A stretch of DNA of 46,715 bases from DASUMP01 sp036277635. GTDB taxonomy: Bacteria; Actinomycetota; Acidimicrobiia; IMCC26256; PALSA-610. The stretch covers positions 1 through 46,715 of the forward strand of contig DASUMP010000003.1 of assembly GCA_036277635.1 (NCBI GenBank), read 5' to 3'. Every line of letters begins with the position of its first letter. The stretch's first letter is position 1. The notes under the pieces are model-generated. The model saw only the letters and a program-made list of their open reading frames with translations. It was not told the DNA's origin and searched no databases. This document shows positions 16,445 through 24,427 of this stretch, piece by piece. Position numbers and translations under genes: made by a program.

Positions 16445-17336
16445 CGCGCCCGCGGGCCTCGTCGAGCACGGCGTCGAGCGTCTCGTCGAGCGAGAACCGA
16501 GGGGCCCAGCCGGTCGCCGCGACCAACCGGCTCGGGTCGCCCACCGACACCGGGATCTCGACGGGTCGGACGAGCTCGGGATCGGTGCGCGCGACGAGCG
16601 GGACGCGCGCCCGAGCCAGGAAGTGCCCCAGCACGTCGGCCACCGCGGTCCCCCGACCGGTGCAGACGTTGGCGACGGTGCCGGGCTCGGCGGCGATCGC
16701 GAGCAGCCGGTAGGCGCGGACGATGTCGCGCACGTCGGTGATGTCGCGCACGGGCGCGGTCGAACCGATCGTGATCTCGTCGGCGCCTGAGACCTCGGCG
16801 CGCGCGACTCGCTCCGCGAGCGCGGGCACGACGAACCGCGTCGACTGACCGGGGCCGACGTGGTTGAACGGCCGGACGCACACGACGCCCACGCCGACGG
16901 CGCGGAACAGCTGCAACGCGACGATCTCCGCCGCCGCTTTGCTCGCCCCGTACGGCGAGGTCGGACGCAGCGGTTCGTCTTCCGTGATCGGGAGGCGCTC
17001 CGGCGGGACCGCTCCGTACGCCTCGGCGCTGCCGATGACCACGACGCGACTCGCGCCCACGTCGTGCGCGGCGCGCACGACGTGCAACGTGCCCTCGACG
17101 TTCACGCGCAGCACCGCGGTCGGGTCGGCCCACGACTCCCCGACGTGGGATCGCGCTGCGAGGTGGTACACGACGTCGGGTATGTGGCGCGCCAGCGCCG
17201 TTCGCACACCGTCGGGGTCGGTCACGTCGAGGCCGTCGGCCCGGTCGAGGGCGACGACGTCGTCGCCCTCGTCGCGCAGGTGCGCGCACAGGTGCGGTCC
17301 GACGAAGCCGCGCGCGCCGGTGACGAGCGCTCTCAC
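16434..17336 (-). CDS. NAD(P)-dependent sugar-nucleotide reductase, GDP-4-keto-6-deoxymannose reductase (Rmd)-like
   Basis: A 300-residue extended SDR. The N-terminal cofactor motif TGARGFVGPHL, active-site Ser in GSAEAYG and the YGASK Tyr/Lys pair are intact. The downstream signature RPFNHVGPGQSTRFVVPAL and the RDITDVRDIVRAY segment are those of the GDP-mannose 4,6-dehydratase/Rmd group. The short length and the loss of a dehydratase-type N-terminus fit the reductase, which makes GDP-D-rhamnose. The start GTG overlaps the stop of the upstream GT4 (GTGA), so the pair forms a minus-strand transcription unit. A related epimerase activity cannot be excluded. If correct, 6-deoxyhexose is a building block of the local glycan. 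Confidence 0.78.
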   Translation of the reverse strand: MRALVTGARGFVGPHLCAHLRDEGDDVVALDRADGLDVTDPDGVRTALARHIPDVVYHLAARSHVGESWADPTAVLRVNVEGTLHVVRAAHDVGASRVVVIGSAEAYGAVPPERLPITEDEPLRPTSPYGASKAAAEIVALQLFRAVGVGVVCVRPFNHVGPGQSTRFVVPALAERVARAEVSGADEITIGSTAPVRDITDVRDIVRAYRLLAIAAEPGTVANVCTGRGTAVADVLGHFLARARVPLVARTDPELVRPVEIPVSVGDPSRLVAATGWAPRFSLDETLDAVLDEARGRVSS

Positions 17337-18481
17337 GAGGCCGCCCGGCGTCGACGCGCGACCGCGTCGGTGAAGACCGCGGCGTAGTCGGGGGGATACG
17401 GCTCCAGCAGCCGTGGGCGCAGACGGCGCGCTGCGCTGTCGGTCGCGGTGCGCGCGGCGAGCGTGGCGACGAGCGCCGACGCGAGCGCGTCGGCGTCGCC
17501 GGGAGGGACGAGCCGCGCCGCGCCGGGTGCGGCGAGCGCGGCGATCTCCTCGGGTCCGCCGCTGTCGGTGGCGACGACCGGGCACCCGCTCGTCAGCGCC
17601 TCGACCAGCACCAGTCCGAACCCCTCGGGCGCGACCGACGCGAGCACCAGCGCGTCGAGGTCGGCGACGAGGTCGGCGACGTCGAGACGGTCGGCGTCGG
17701 CGTCGAACGCGGTCACGACTCCGGCGAGGGCCGCGCACCGGGCGCGCACGAGGTCGGCGTGCGCCGCGTGACCGGCGACGGTCCCCCCGACGACGACGAG
17801 GCGCGCGTCGGGCAGCGCGTCGCGCACGGCGGGCCAGGCGTCGAGGAGCACGTCGAGCCCCTTGATCGGGTCGAGGCGGCCGATCGCCCCCGAGCACGGG
17901 GCCGCGTCGTCGATCCCGAGCGCGGTCCGAGCGCGCCCCGCCCGCTCCGGCGTGAACTCGCCGGGGTCGGGGAGGTCGTGCACCACCCGGGTCGGGCTGC
18001 GGGGGAGCTGGTCGGCGACGGTCTGCGACACTGCGACGACCACCGTGGCGAAGTGCCTCGTGAGGAAGCGCTCCAGTGCGAGCGCGCCCGTCGACTGGGT
18101 CACCACCTCGCGCGCGTGCCACACGTGCGGGCGGCGGGTGAGCGACGCCGCGGCCCATCCGTGCCACCCGTGCAGCACGTTGGTGTGCACGACGTCGATG
18201 CGGTGCACGCGGATCATCCGCACGAGGCGCGCCACCACGAGCGGCCAACGCGCGGCGTACCGCAGCCAGTCGACAACGGTGTGGGCGCGGGAGATCTTGC
18301 CCATCGCGACGACGTGCACCGCCGCGCCGGCGTCGGCGAGCTCCCGCGCGAGCGGATGGGGCGCGGGCACCACCACGTGGCAGGTGAACGAGGCTCGTGG
18401 CAGGCTACGGACCATGCGCACGAGAGCGTGGTCTGAGCCGCCGCGCTCCGCGAACGGCTGGATCGACAGCACTCGGATCAC
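17333..18481 (-). CDS. Family 4 glycosyltransferase
   Basis: A 382-residue GT-B protein. The N-terminal domain begins IRVLSIQPFAERGGSDHAL, a typical GT4 opening with a GG acceptor loop, and carries DVVHTNVLHGWHGW. The C-terminal domain has GAIGRLDPIKGLDVLLDAW and the donor-binding APEGFGLVLVEAL (E-x7-E). GTG start at 18481; a second GTG at 18472 is possible. It is the first gene of the pair with the Rmd-like reductase and is divergent from the next GT4 across 63 bp, which must hold both promoters. Donor and acceptor are unknown. Confidence 0.88.
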   Translation of the reverse strand: MIRVLSIQPFAERGGSDHALVRMVRSLPRASFTCHVVVPAPHPLARELADAGAAVHVVAMGKISRAHTVVDWLRYAARWPLVVARLVRMIRVHRIDVVHTNVLHGWHGWAAASLTRRPHVWHAREVVTQSTGALALERFLTRHFATVVVAVSQTVADQLPRSPTRVVHDLPDPGEFTPERAGRARTALGIDDAAPCSGAIGRLDPIKGLDVLLDAWPAVRDALPDARLVVVGGTVAGHAAHADLVRARCAALAGVVTAFDADADRLDVADLVADLDALVLASVAPEGFGLVLVEALTSGCPVVATDSGGPEEIAALAAPGAARLVPPGDADALASALVATLAARTATDSAARRLRPRLLEPYPPDYAAVFTDAVARRRRAAS

Positions 18482-18544
18482 GCAGTCGAGCACTCTACCG
18501 GTGATCGCGACGGTGCCCGCTCGACCACCGGGCGAGATCGCGCG

Positions 18545-19597
18545 GTGACCGATCCCCGACCGACGCGGCCCGTGCACGTCGCCCAGCTCACTCGCCGACC
18601 ACACCGCAACGAGCAGTTCAGCATCGAGCGTGTGTTCGCGACCGTGCGGGCGGCGATGCCCGCCGACGTGCGGGTGTCGGTCGTCGAAGCGAGCGAGCGC
18701 AGCCACGGCGTGCTCCCGCGCGTGCGGTCGGTGCTCGCGGCGCGCCAGGCGGTCCGGCGCCTCGACGCCGACGTCGAACACGTGACCGGTGACGTGCACT
18801 TCCTCGTGTTCGGCCTGCACGCGCGCCGCACCGTGCTCACGATCCACGACACCGAGTTCATGGACCGCGCGTCGACCTTGAAGCGGTGGATCTACCGCGC
18901 CCTGTGGTTGCGACTCCCGGTGGCCCGGGCCGCGGCGATCACCGTCGTGAGCGCGCAGACGGGCGCCGACCTGGTACGGCACGCCCCACGCGCCGCCACG
19001 AAGATCCGGATCGTGCCCAACCCGCTCCCCGCCGGCTACGCGCCGGAGGCGAAGCCGTTCCCCGCGTCGCGCCCGACGATCCTGCAGATCGGCACCCGGC
19101 CGAACAAGAACCTCGAGCGCGTCGTCGCCGCGCTCGAGGGCATCGACTGTCGTCTCTGGATCCTCGGACCGCTCGCACCGCACCAGGTCGGTGCGTTGGA
19201 GCGCGCGGGCGTCGACTACGAGCAGTGGTCCGACCTCGCCGACCACGAGGTCGTCGCGCGCTACCGCGACTGCGATCTCGTCGTGTTCGCGTCGACACGC
19301 GAAGGGTTCGGGCTGCCGATCATCGAGGCCAACGCGATCGGGCGCCCGGTCGTCACCTCCGCGATCGAACCGATGCGCGGGGTCGCGGGTGACGCGGCCG
19401 AGCTCGTCGACCCGACCGACGTGGCCAGCATCCGCGCGGGCATCGGGCGCGTGATCGACGACGCGACGCACCGCGAGTCGCTCGTGACCCGCGGCTTCCT
19501 GAACGCACAGCGGTTCGGCGCGAACGAGGTCGCTCGCGCGTATCGCGACGTGTACCTCGACGTCGCCGAGCGCGCCGGTCGCACCCGACGCCGCTGA
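18545..19597 (+). CDS. Family 4 glycosyltransferase
   Basis: A 350-residue glycosyltransferase resembling GtfA/mannosyltransferase-type GT4 enzymes. The N-terminal half contains HVTGDVHFLVFGLHARRTV and LTIHDTEFM, a motif found in plant-type and actinobacterial GT4 enzymes. The C-terminal domain has QIGTRPNKNLERVVAAL and the catalytic STREGFGLPIIEANAIGRPV stretch with the E-x7-E pair. GTG start at 18545. It is monocistronic on the plus strand and converges with the hydrolase gene 17 bp downstream. No signal peptide or membrane helix is evident, so it probably acts on the cytoplasmic face. Confidence 0.87.
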   Translation: MTDPRPTRPVHVAQLTRRPHRNEQFSIERVFATVRAAMPADVRVSVVEASERSHGVLPRVRSVLAARQAVRRLDADVEHVTGDVHFLVFGLHARRTVLTIHDTEFMDRASTLKRWIYRALWLRLPVARAAAITVVSAQTGADLVRHAPRAATKIRIVPNPLPAGYAPEAKPFPASRPTILQIGTRPNKNLERVVAALEGIDCRLWILGPLAPHQVGALERAGVDYEQWSDLADHEVVARYRDCDLVVFASTREGFGLPIIEANAIGRPVVTSAIEPMRGVAGDAAELVDPTDVASIRAGIGRVIDDATHRESLVTRGFLNAQRFGANEVARAYRDVYLDVAERAGRTRRR

Positions 19598-19614
19598 GGC
19601 GCCCGCCGTTCAGG

Positions 19615-20358
19615 TCACGGACCGTTGCGGTCGAGCCACCCGAGCAGCGCAGCGATCGCGCGCGGGTCGTGGCGCAACCGGTGCGGCCCGTTCTGCACGA
19701 TGCGCAGGTCGACGTTGTCGCCGCCCGCGCGCGCGAGACGGCGTGCGTGCTCGACGGGTACGACGTCGTCGTCGGAGCCGTGCACGATCATCCACGGGCG
19801 CGGCGCGATGCGGGGTGCGGCTGCGACCGGGTCGAGCGTGCGGATGCTGCGGATCCACGCGGCGGGGTCGGGCGGGTACCCGTCGGTGCGCAGCACGCCG
19901 GCCTTGCGCGCGTACTGGAGGAACCACTCCGGGTCGCGCACCCACTCTTCGAGCGACGCCATCGCCGCGAACGACGCGACGCCACGGACACGCGCGTCGT
20001 CGGCCGCGGTCACGATCGCGAGCGTGCCGCCGAGCCGGAACCCCGCGAGCCACACGCCCGACACGTCAGGGCGCGCGTCGAGCGTGTCGATCGCGGCGCG
20101 CACGTCGGCGAGCCACCCTTCGATCGAGAAGTCGCCGTCGGAGTGACCCGTGCCGCGGAACGTGAACGTGAGCACCGCCCAGCTCGTCTCGCGCGCGAGC
20201 TGATCGACGAGGCTCGAGTAGGTGTTCCCGACCGTCGCCGCACCGCCGGGGCCGCGAGGGAACCCTGCGAGCACGAGCAGCGCCGGCACCCGAGCCGGCC
20301 CCGGCGGCCGCGCGAAGTGCGCTCCGAGGCGCAACCCCTCGGAGACGATCTCCTCCAC
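19615..20358 (-). CDS. Alpha/beta hydrolase-fold protein lacking the nucleophilic serine
   Basis: A 247-residue protein with the alpha/beta-hydrolase layout: an early LVLAGFPRGPGG oxyanion-type loop, TFTFRGTGHSDG, the nucleophile elbow, then a late Asp (VHGSDDDVVP) and His (GPHRLRHD). The elbow, normally G-x-S-x-G, reads G106-F-R108-L-G110 (Arg codon at 20035-20037), so the catalytic Ser/Cys is an arginine while Asp and His remain. It may therefore be a non-hydrolytic binding protein, or use another mechanism. I recall Arg at this position in some exosortase-associated hydrolases. GTG start at 20358 with GGGAGGG six bases ahead. It is divergent from the DUF1802 gene. Substrate unknown. Confidence 0.82.
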   Translation of the reverse strand: MEEIVSEGLRLGAHFARPPGPARVPALLVLAGFPRGPGGAATVGNTYSSLVDQLARETSWAVLTFTFRGTGHSDGDFSIEGWLADVRAAIDTLDARPDVSGVWLAGFRLGGTLAIVTAADDARVRGVASFAAMASLEEWVRDPEWFLQYARKAGVLRTDGYPPDPAAWIRSIRTLDPVAAAPRIAPRPWMIVHGSDDDVVPVEHARRLARAGGDNVDLRIVQNGPHRLRHDPRAIAALLGWLDRNGP

Positions 20359-20421
20359 GCACCCTCCCGGACAGCCGCGTCGACGGCGGACGATTGCAGG
20401 ACCGGTCGTATCCTGGCCCGC

Positions 20422-21057
20422 ATGAGCGACGACGCGCAGATCGGCAGCACCCCCGCGCTGAAGGAATGGGCGGTGATCTGTCACGCGCTGCTCGCGGGCG
20501 AGCAGATCGTCGACGTGCGCAAGGGCGGCATCCGGGAAGCCGCCCGCACCGGCGACGACGGGCGCTCGCGGCGGGCGTTCGGCCTCCCCGCGACGCGGTG
20601 CTGGCTGTACCCGACCGTCGAGCACCAACGCGCCGAACTGCTGAAGGAGCCGTACCGCCACTGGATCGACCTCGCGTCGGGTGCGCCGGTCGGAGAACCG
20701 ATCCGCATCCACGGATGGGCCGAGATCGTCGAGGTCGCGACGATCACCGAGCCGGATCACCTCGCGGCGCTCGAGTCGAAGCTGATCTGGACGCACGACT
20801 ACGCGGCGTCGCGCCTCGACTGGAAGGCGCGTGATCCGTTGTGGATCCTCGTGCTGCGCGCGCACCGCCTCGTCGATCCGCTCGTCGTTCCGTGGGACGA
20901 CGGCTACGGCGGCTGCACATCGTGGGTCGAGCTGTCAGGACTCCCGTCGCCCGACGCCGTGGCGTCGGAGCCCGCGCTCTCCGACGTGGCGTTCGAGGCG
21001 CGCCTCAAGGGCGTGCGCGAGTCGCTCCCCGCCGGCGCCCTCGCCCCACCCGCCTGA
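20422..21057 (+). CDS. DUF1802 family protein
   Basis: A 211-residue soluble protein. The N-terminal ALKEWAVICHALLAGEQIVD followed by a RKGGI motif is the hallmark of DUF1802, a family of unknown function. Later conserved-looking parts are FWLYPT-type (CWLYPTVEHQ), a WTHDYA motif and WILVLRAHRL. Charged and aromatic residues dominate, with no signal peptide or membrane helix. ATG start at 20422, 63 bp from the divergent hydrolase start. It ends six bases before a perfect inverted repeat that probably terminates transcription. The function is not known for the family, and the context gives no clue. Confidence 0.8.
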   Translation: MSDDAQIGSTPALKEWAVICHALLAGEQIVDVRKGGIREAARTGDDGRSRRAFGLPATRCWLYPTVEHQRAELLKEPYRHWIDLASGAPVGEPIRIHGWAEIVEVATITEPDHLAALESKLIWTHDYAASRLDWKARDPLWILVLRAHRLVDPLVVPWDDGYGGCTSWVELSGLPSPDAVASEPALSDVAFEARLKGVRESLPAGALAPPA

Positions 21058-21062
21058 AGTGT

Positions 21063-21102
21063 TTGGTCAGAAAGTGCCGCCCGGCGGGCACTTTCTGACC
21101 AA
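21063..21102. terminator. Perfect 16-bp inverted repeat, likely bidirectional terminator
   Basis: The arms TTGGTCAGAAAGTGCC (21063-21078) and GGCACTTTCTGACCAA (21087-21102) are exact reverse complements separated by 8 bases (GCCCGGCG), which can pair a little further. It lies between the stops of two converging genes (21057 and 21107), the expected place for a two-way terminator. Neither side has a T-run, so it is not a classical intrinsic terminator. The long perfect arms could also mark a repeated intergenic element. Confidence 0.6.
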
Positions 21103-21106
21103 TCGG

Positions 21107-21304
21107 TCAGGGGTGGGGGCGGTAGCCGCGGTTGCGCGCCTCTGCGAGCGTGTCGGGACCGAACACGAGGTACGCCTCGGCGGCCACGAGGTCGGAGACC
21201 GCGGTGGCCACCGTGTCGTCGTCGAGCCGCTCGAGGTCGTAGACGATCTGGGTGCGTTTGTCGCCGACGTAGCGGTGGTGCTCGAGCGGTGCGGGGACGT
21301 CCAC
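21107..21304 (-). CDS. Small conserved-looking protein of unknown function (65 aa)
   Basis: A 65-residue soluble protein reading PLEHHRYVGDKRTQIVYDLE, then an acidic helix DDDTVATAVSDLVAAEAYLV and the C-terminal FGPDTLAEARNRGYRPHP. I do not recognise the family. The start at GTG 21304 is chosen because GGAGG lies five bases upstream. GTG at 21310 and at 21373 are in-frame alternatives; the latter would give 88 residues with a Pro-rich, low-complexity N-terminus. The balanced residue composition, unlike the Arg/Pro-rich antisense frames around it, supports a real gene. It converges with DUF1802 and diverges from the binding-protein gene. Confidence 0.6.
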   Translation of the reverse strand: MDVPAPLEHHRYVGDKRTQIVYDLERLDDDTVATAVSDLVAAEAYLVFGPDTLAEARNRGYRPHP

Positions 21305-21452
21305 GGCCACCTCCGGCGAAGGCTCCGGCACCGGTGCCGAAGCGTCGACCGCGCAGCGTACCGACGCGACCACCGATGCGCGCGGTGACGCGCTCTCGCG
21401 TCGAGAACCCGCTAGGTTTCGCGGCCGTTCACCAACAATTTGGGGGCACTCC

Positions 21453-22745
21453 ATGAAGCAACACCGCTGGTTCAGGCTGCTGGCGGTCCTCTCGGTCCTC
21501 GCCCTCGTCGTTGCTGCGTGCGGCGACGACGACGACGAAGACGAGGGCGCCGGCGACACCACCACCACCGAGGCCGACGAGCCGGCACCGGAAGGCGATG
21601 GTGTCCTCAAGATCGGATACCTGCTCCCCGAGACGGGCGCGCTCGACTTCCTCGGGCCAGCGATGATCCAGGCGGTGCAGATGGCCGCCGACGAGATCAA
21701 CGCCGCGGGTGGCATCCTCGGCCAGGACGTCGAGCTGGTCGCCGCCGACGACGGCACCGACGCCGACATCGCGAGCGCGGCCACCGATGGTCTCATCGCC
21801 GACGGCGTCGACGTGATCGTCGGTGCCGCAGCGTCGGGTGTGTCGCTCGCAGTGATCGACAAGATCACCGACACGCCGATCGTGCAGTGCTCGCCGTCGA
21901 ACACGGGTCTGCAGTTCACGACCTACGACGACGGCGGCTACTACTTCCGGACCGCGCCGCCCGACAACCTGCAGGCGCAGGTGCTGTCCGACCTCATCAC
22001 CGGTGACGGTGGCCAGGTCGTGCAGATCATCGCCCGCAGCGACGAGTACGGCGAAGGCTTCGCGAACGCACTCGCCGAGGAGCTGAACGCGGCCGGCGCC
22101 GAGGCTGCCGACCCGATCCTCTACGACCCCGAGGCGACGTCGTTCACGGCCGAGGCCGAGGCGCTCGCCGCCGCGAACGCCGACTCGATCGCGCTGATCG
22201 CGTTCGAGGAGGGCGGTTCGGTGATCCAGGCCGCGATCGCCGCTGGTGTCGGTCCCGACACCGTGCAGTGGTACGGCACCGACGGGATCCAGAGCAGTTC
22301 GTTCTACGAAGCAGTCGACCCGAACAACCCGGCAGTCGTCTCCGGCATCCGGGGCACCGCGCCGTCGGCCGCACCGGCCGACGGTGAGGCGACGTTCCGC
22401 GAGCGCTTCGAGGCGTTCGCACCCGGCGTCGACACGATCTTCTCCGGCCACGCGTACGACTGCGTGATCGTCGCGGCGCTCGCCGCGGCGGCTGCGGGCT
22501 CCGACGCCGCGGAGGCGATCCAGGCCGAGATGAACGGTGTCACCGGCGGCGGCGAGCAGTGCCTGCTCGTCGCCGACTGCCTCGAGCTGATCGAGGCGGG
22601 CGAAGACATCGACTACGACGGCGCCGCCGGACCGCTCGACTTCGTCGACGCCGGTGAGCCCGGTGCCGGTGCGTACGACACCTGGGAGTTCGTCGACGAC
22701 GGCAGCGTCAGCGTCATCGAGGAGAGCATCCCGGTGGGCGGATGA
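21453..22745 (+). CDS. Branched-chain amino acid-type ABC transporter substrate-binding lipoprotein (LivJ/LivK-like)
   Basis: A 430-residue periplasmic-binding-protein type I lipoprotein. The signal peptide ends in a lipobox VVAAC with Cys23 as the lipidated residue, followed by an acidic Asp/Glu/Thr-rich tether to about residue 50. The binding domain starts VLKIGYLLPETGALDFLGPA, the standard LivJ opening, and continues with ADDGTDADIASAAT and IVGAAASGVSLAV. Family members bind leucine/isoleucine/valine, but also urea, amides or aromatic compounds, so the ligand is open. ATG start at 21453. The gene converges on livF; the membrane and ATPase subunits are all on the opposite strand beyond a terminator, so the system is split between two transcripts. 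Confidence 0.9.
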   Translation: MKQHRWFRLLAVLSVLALVVAACGDDDDEDEGAGDTTTTEADEPAPEGDGVLKIGYLLPETGALDFLGPAMIQAVQMAADEINAAGGILGQDVELVAADDGTDADIASAATDGLIADGVDVIVGAAASGVSLAVIDKITDTPIVQCSPSNTGLQFTTYDDGGYYFRTAPPDNLQAQVLSDLITGDGGQVVQIIARSDEYGEGFANALAEELNAAGAEAADPILYDPEATSFTAEAEALAAANADSIALIAFEEGGSVIQAAIAAGVGPDTVQWYGTDGIQSSSFYEAVDPNNPAVVSGIRGTAPSAAPADGEATFRERFEAFAPGVDTIFSGHAYDCVIVAALAAAAAGSDAAEAIQAEMNGVTGGGEQCLLVADCLELIEAGEDIDYDGAAGPLDFVDAGEPGAGAYDTWEFVDDGSVSVIEESIPVGG

Positions 22746-22768
22746 TCGACCGCTGAACCGGAGCACGC

Positions 22769-22794
22769 GGCGGGGGGCCTTCGGGCCCCCCGCC
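22769..22794. terminator. GC-rich UUCG-loop terminator hairpin
   Basis: An 11-bp perfect stem GGCGGGGGGCC / GGCCCCCCGCC (22769-22779 and 22784-22794) is closed by a TTCG tetraloop. It stands 23 bp after the binding-protein stop and 20 bp before the livF stop on the other strand, so it can serve both converging genes. No T-tract follows, as is usual in actinobacterial terminators. Confidence 0.8.
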
Positions 22795-22814
22795 TCCGCG
22801 TCAGGGGTCCGATG

Positions 22815-23570
22815 TCAGTCGTCGGAGACGCGCGCGGCGAGCGTGCCGAGGTACAGCTCGACGACCCGCTCGTCGGCCAGCAGGGCGCTCCCGGTACCCG
22901 TGTACGCGTCGCGACCCTGGTCGAGCACGTAGCCGCGATGCGCGATCTCGAGGCAGCGTCGGGCGTTCTGTTCGACCATGACGACCGACACGCCCACTCC
23001 GTTCACCGCGACCACGCGCTCGAACACCTGGTCCTGGAACAGCGGCGAGAGACCTGCCGACGGCTCGTCGAGCAGCAACACCTCGGGCTCCATCATCAGC
23101 GCCCGACCCATCGCGACCATCTGGCGCTCGCCGCCGGACAGGTTCCCGACCCGCTCGGTGCGCCGCGTGTGCAGCATCGGGAACAGGCTGCCGATCTCCT
23201 CGAACCGCTCCGAGAAGGCCTGGGGTCGGCGGTACATCCCCATCCGCAGGTTCTCTTCGATGGTCAGGCTGGGGAACACGTTCTCGCGCTGGGGGACGTA
23301 GCCCACGCCCATGCCCACGAGCGTGTGGGCCGGCGTGTTCGTGATGTCGTCGCCGTGCAGGAGCACGCGACCCGACCGCACCGGGACGAGTCCGAACATC
23401 GCCTTGATCAACGTGCTCTTCCCGGCGCCGTTCGGCCCGACAACGCCGACGATCTCGCCGCGAGCCAACGAGAGGCTGCACCCCTGCAAGATGTCGAGGC
23501 CGGGGAGGTACCCGGCGACGATGCCGTCAGCGGTGAGCAGCGCGGCGGCGGGACCGGCCGTGTCGGTCAC
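22815..23570 (-). CDS. livF: Branched-chain amino acid-type ABC transporter ATPase (LivF-like)
   Basis: A 251-residue ABC ATPase. Walker A GPNGAGKST, signature LSGGERQMVAMG and Walker B VLLLDEPSAGLSP are intact, followed by the H-loop region, where VVMVEQNARR shows the Gln-Asn variant typical of LivF. The region between Walker A and signature (VGMGVGYVPQRENVFPSLTIEENL) is diagnostic for LivF rather than LivG. It hydrolyses ATP as a heterodimer with LivG beneath the LivH/LivM permease pair. GTG start at 23570 overlaps the livG stop by 4 bp. It is the last gene of the minus-strand livHMGF operon, ending at the shared terminator. Confidence 0.93.
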   Translation of the reverse strand: MTDTAGPAAALLTADGIVAGYLPGLDILQGCSLSLARGEIVGVVGPNGAGKSTLIKAMFGLVPVRSGRVLLHGDDITNTPAHTLVGMGVGYVPQRENVFPSLTIEENLRMGMYRRPQAFSERFEEIGSLFPMLHTRRTERVGNLSGGERQMVAMGRALMMEPEVLLLDEPSAGLSPLFQDQVFERVVAVNGVGVSVVMVEQNARRCLEIAHRGYVLDQGRDAYTGTGSALLADERVVELYLGTLAARVSDD

Positions 23571-24427
23571 GACGACGCCTCGCGACGGTGGCGAGCGGCG
23601 CGGTGCGTCCCGAGGTACGCATCGATGACTTCGTCGTTGCCCGCGACCTCGAACGGGCGACCTTCGGCGATCACGCTGCCTTCGGCCAGGCACACGACCC
23701 AGTCGCTGATGCCCATCACGACGTCCATGTCGTGCTCGACGAACAGCACGGTGAGACCCTGTTCGCGCAGGTCGCGCACGTGCGTCAACAACGACTCCAC
23801 CAAGGCGGGGTTCACGCCAGCCATCGGCTCGTCGAGCATGATCATCTTCGGCTCGGCCATCAGCGCGCGCGCCATCTCGAGGAGCTTGCGCTGTCCGCCC
23901 GAGAGCGTCCCCGCGTAGTCGTCGCGCACGTGCGCGAGGTTGAACCGCGCGAGCAGCTCGTCGGCGCGCGCCTCGATCGCGATCTCCTGCGGACGCCACA
24001 ACGGGCGCACCAACGACGGGAGGAGACGCTCGCCGGTCTGGCCGGTCGCGGCGAGCTTCATGTTGTCGAGCACGCTCATCTTGGCGAGCGCCTTGGTCAG
24101 CTGGAACGTGCGCACCATGCCGGCCCGGGCGACCCGGTGCGGCGGCATCCCCGAGATCTCACGGCCGTCGAACGACCAGTGCCCGGCGTTCGCGCGATCG
24201 AAGCCGGTGAGGAGGTTGAACAGCGTCGTCTTGCCGGCGCCGTTCGGCCCGATGAGCGAGGTGATGAGACCGCGCGGAATCTCGAGGTGCTCCACCTCGA
24301 CCGCGAGCAGGCCACCGAAGGTCCGCCGCAACCCGTCGACGACCAGGATCGGATCCGGCTTCGCCACCCCGGGCTCGGACGCGACGCCTGCGAGCCCCGA
24401 CGCGACCGCCGCATCGTCAGCGGGCAC
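23567..24427 (-). CDS. livG: Branched-chain amino acid-type ABC transporter ATPase (LivG-like)
   Basis: A 286-residue ABC ATPase with Walker A GPNGAGKTT, the LivG-type FQLTKALAKMSVLDNMKLAA segment, signature LSGGQRKLLEMA, Walker B MIMLDEPMAGVNP and the H-loop FVEHDMDVVM. Residues 1-25 form an Ala/Val-rich, non-conserved extension before the usual LivG beginning (LVVDGLRRTFGGL), so a later start is possible, but GTG 24427 is the one that overlaps livM (11 bp). It pairs with LivF to power import. Confidence 0.92.
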   Translation of the reverse strand: MPADDAAVASGLAGVASEPGVAKPDPILVVDGLRRTFGGLLAVEVEHLEIPRGLITSLIGPNGAGKTTLFNLLTGFDRANAGHWSFDGREISGMPPHRVARAGMVRTFQLTKALAKMSVLDNMKLAATGQTGERLLPSLVRPLWRPQEIAIEARADELLARFNLAHVRDDYAGTLSGGQRKLLEMARALMAEPKMIMLDEPMAGVNPALVESLLTHVRDLREQGLTVLFVEHDMDVVMGISDWVVCLAEGSVIAEGRPFEVAGNDEVIDAYLGTHRAARHRREASS

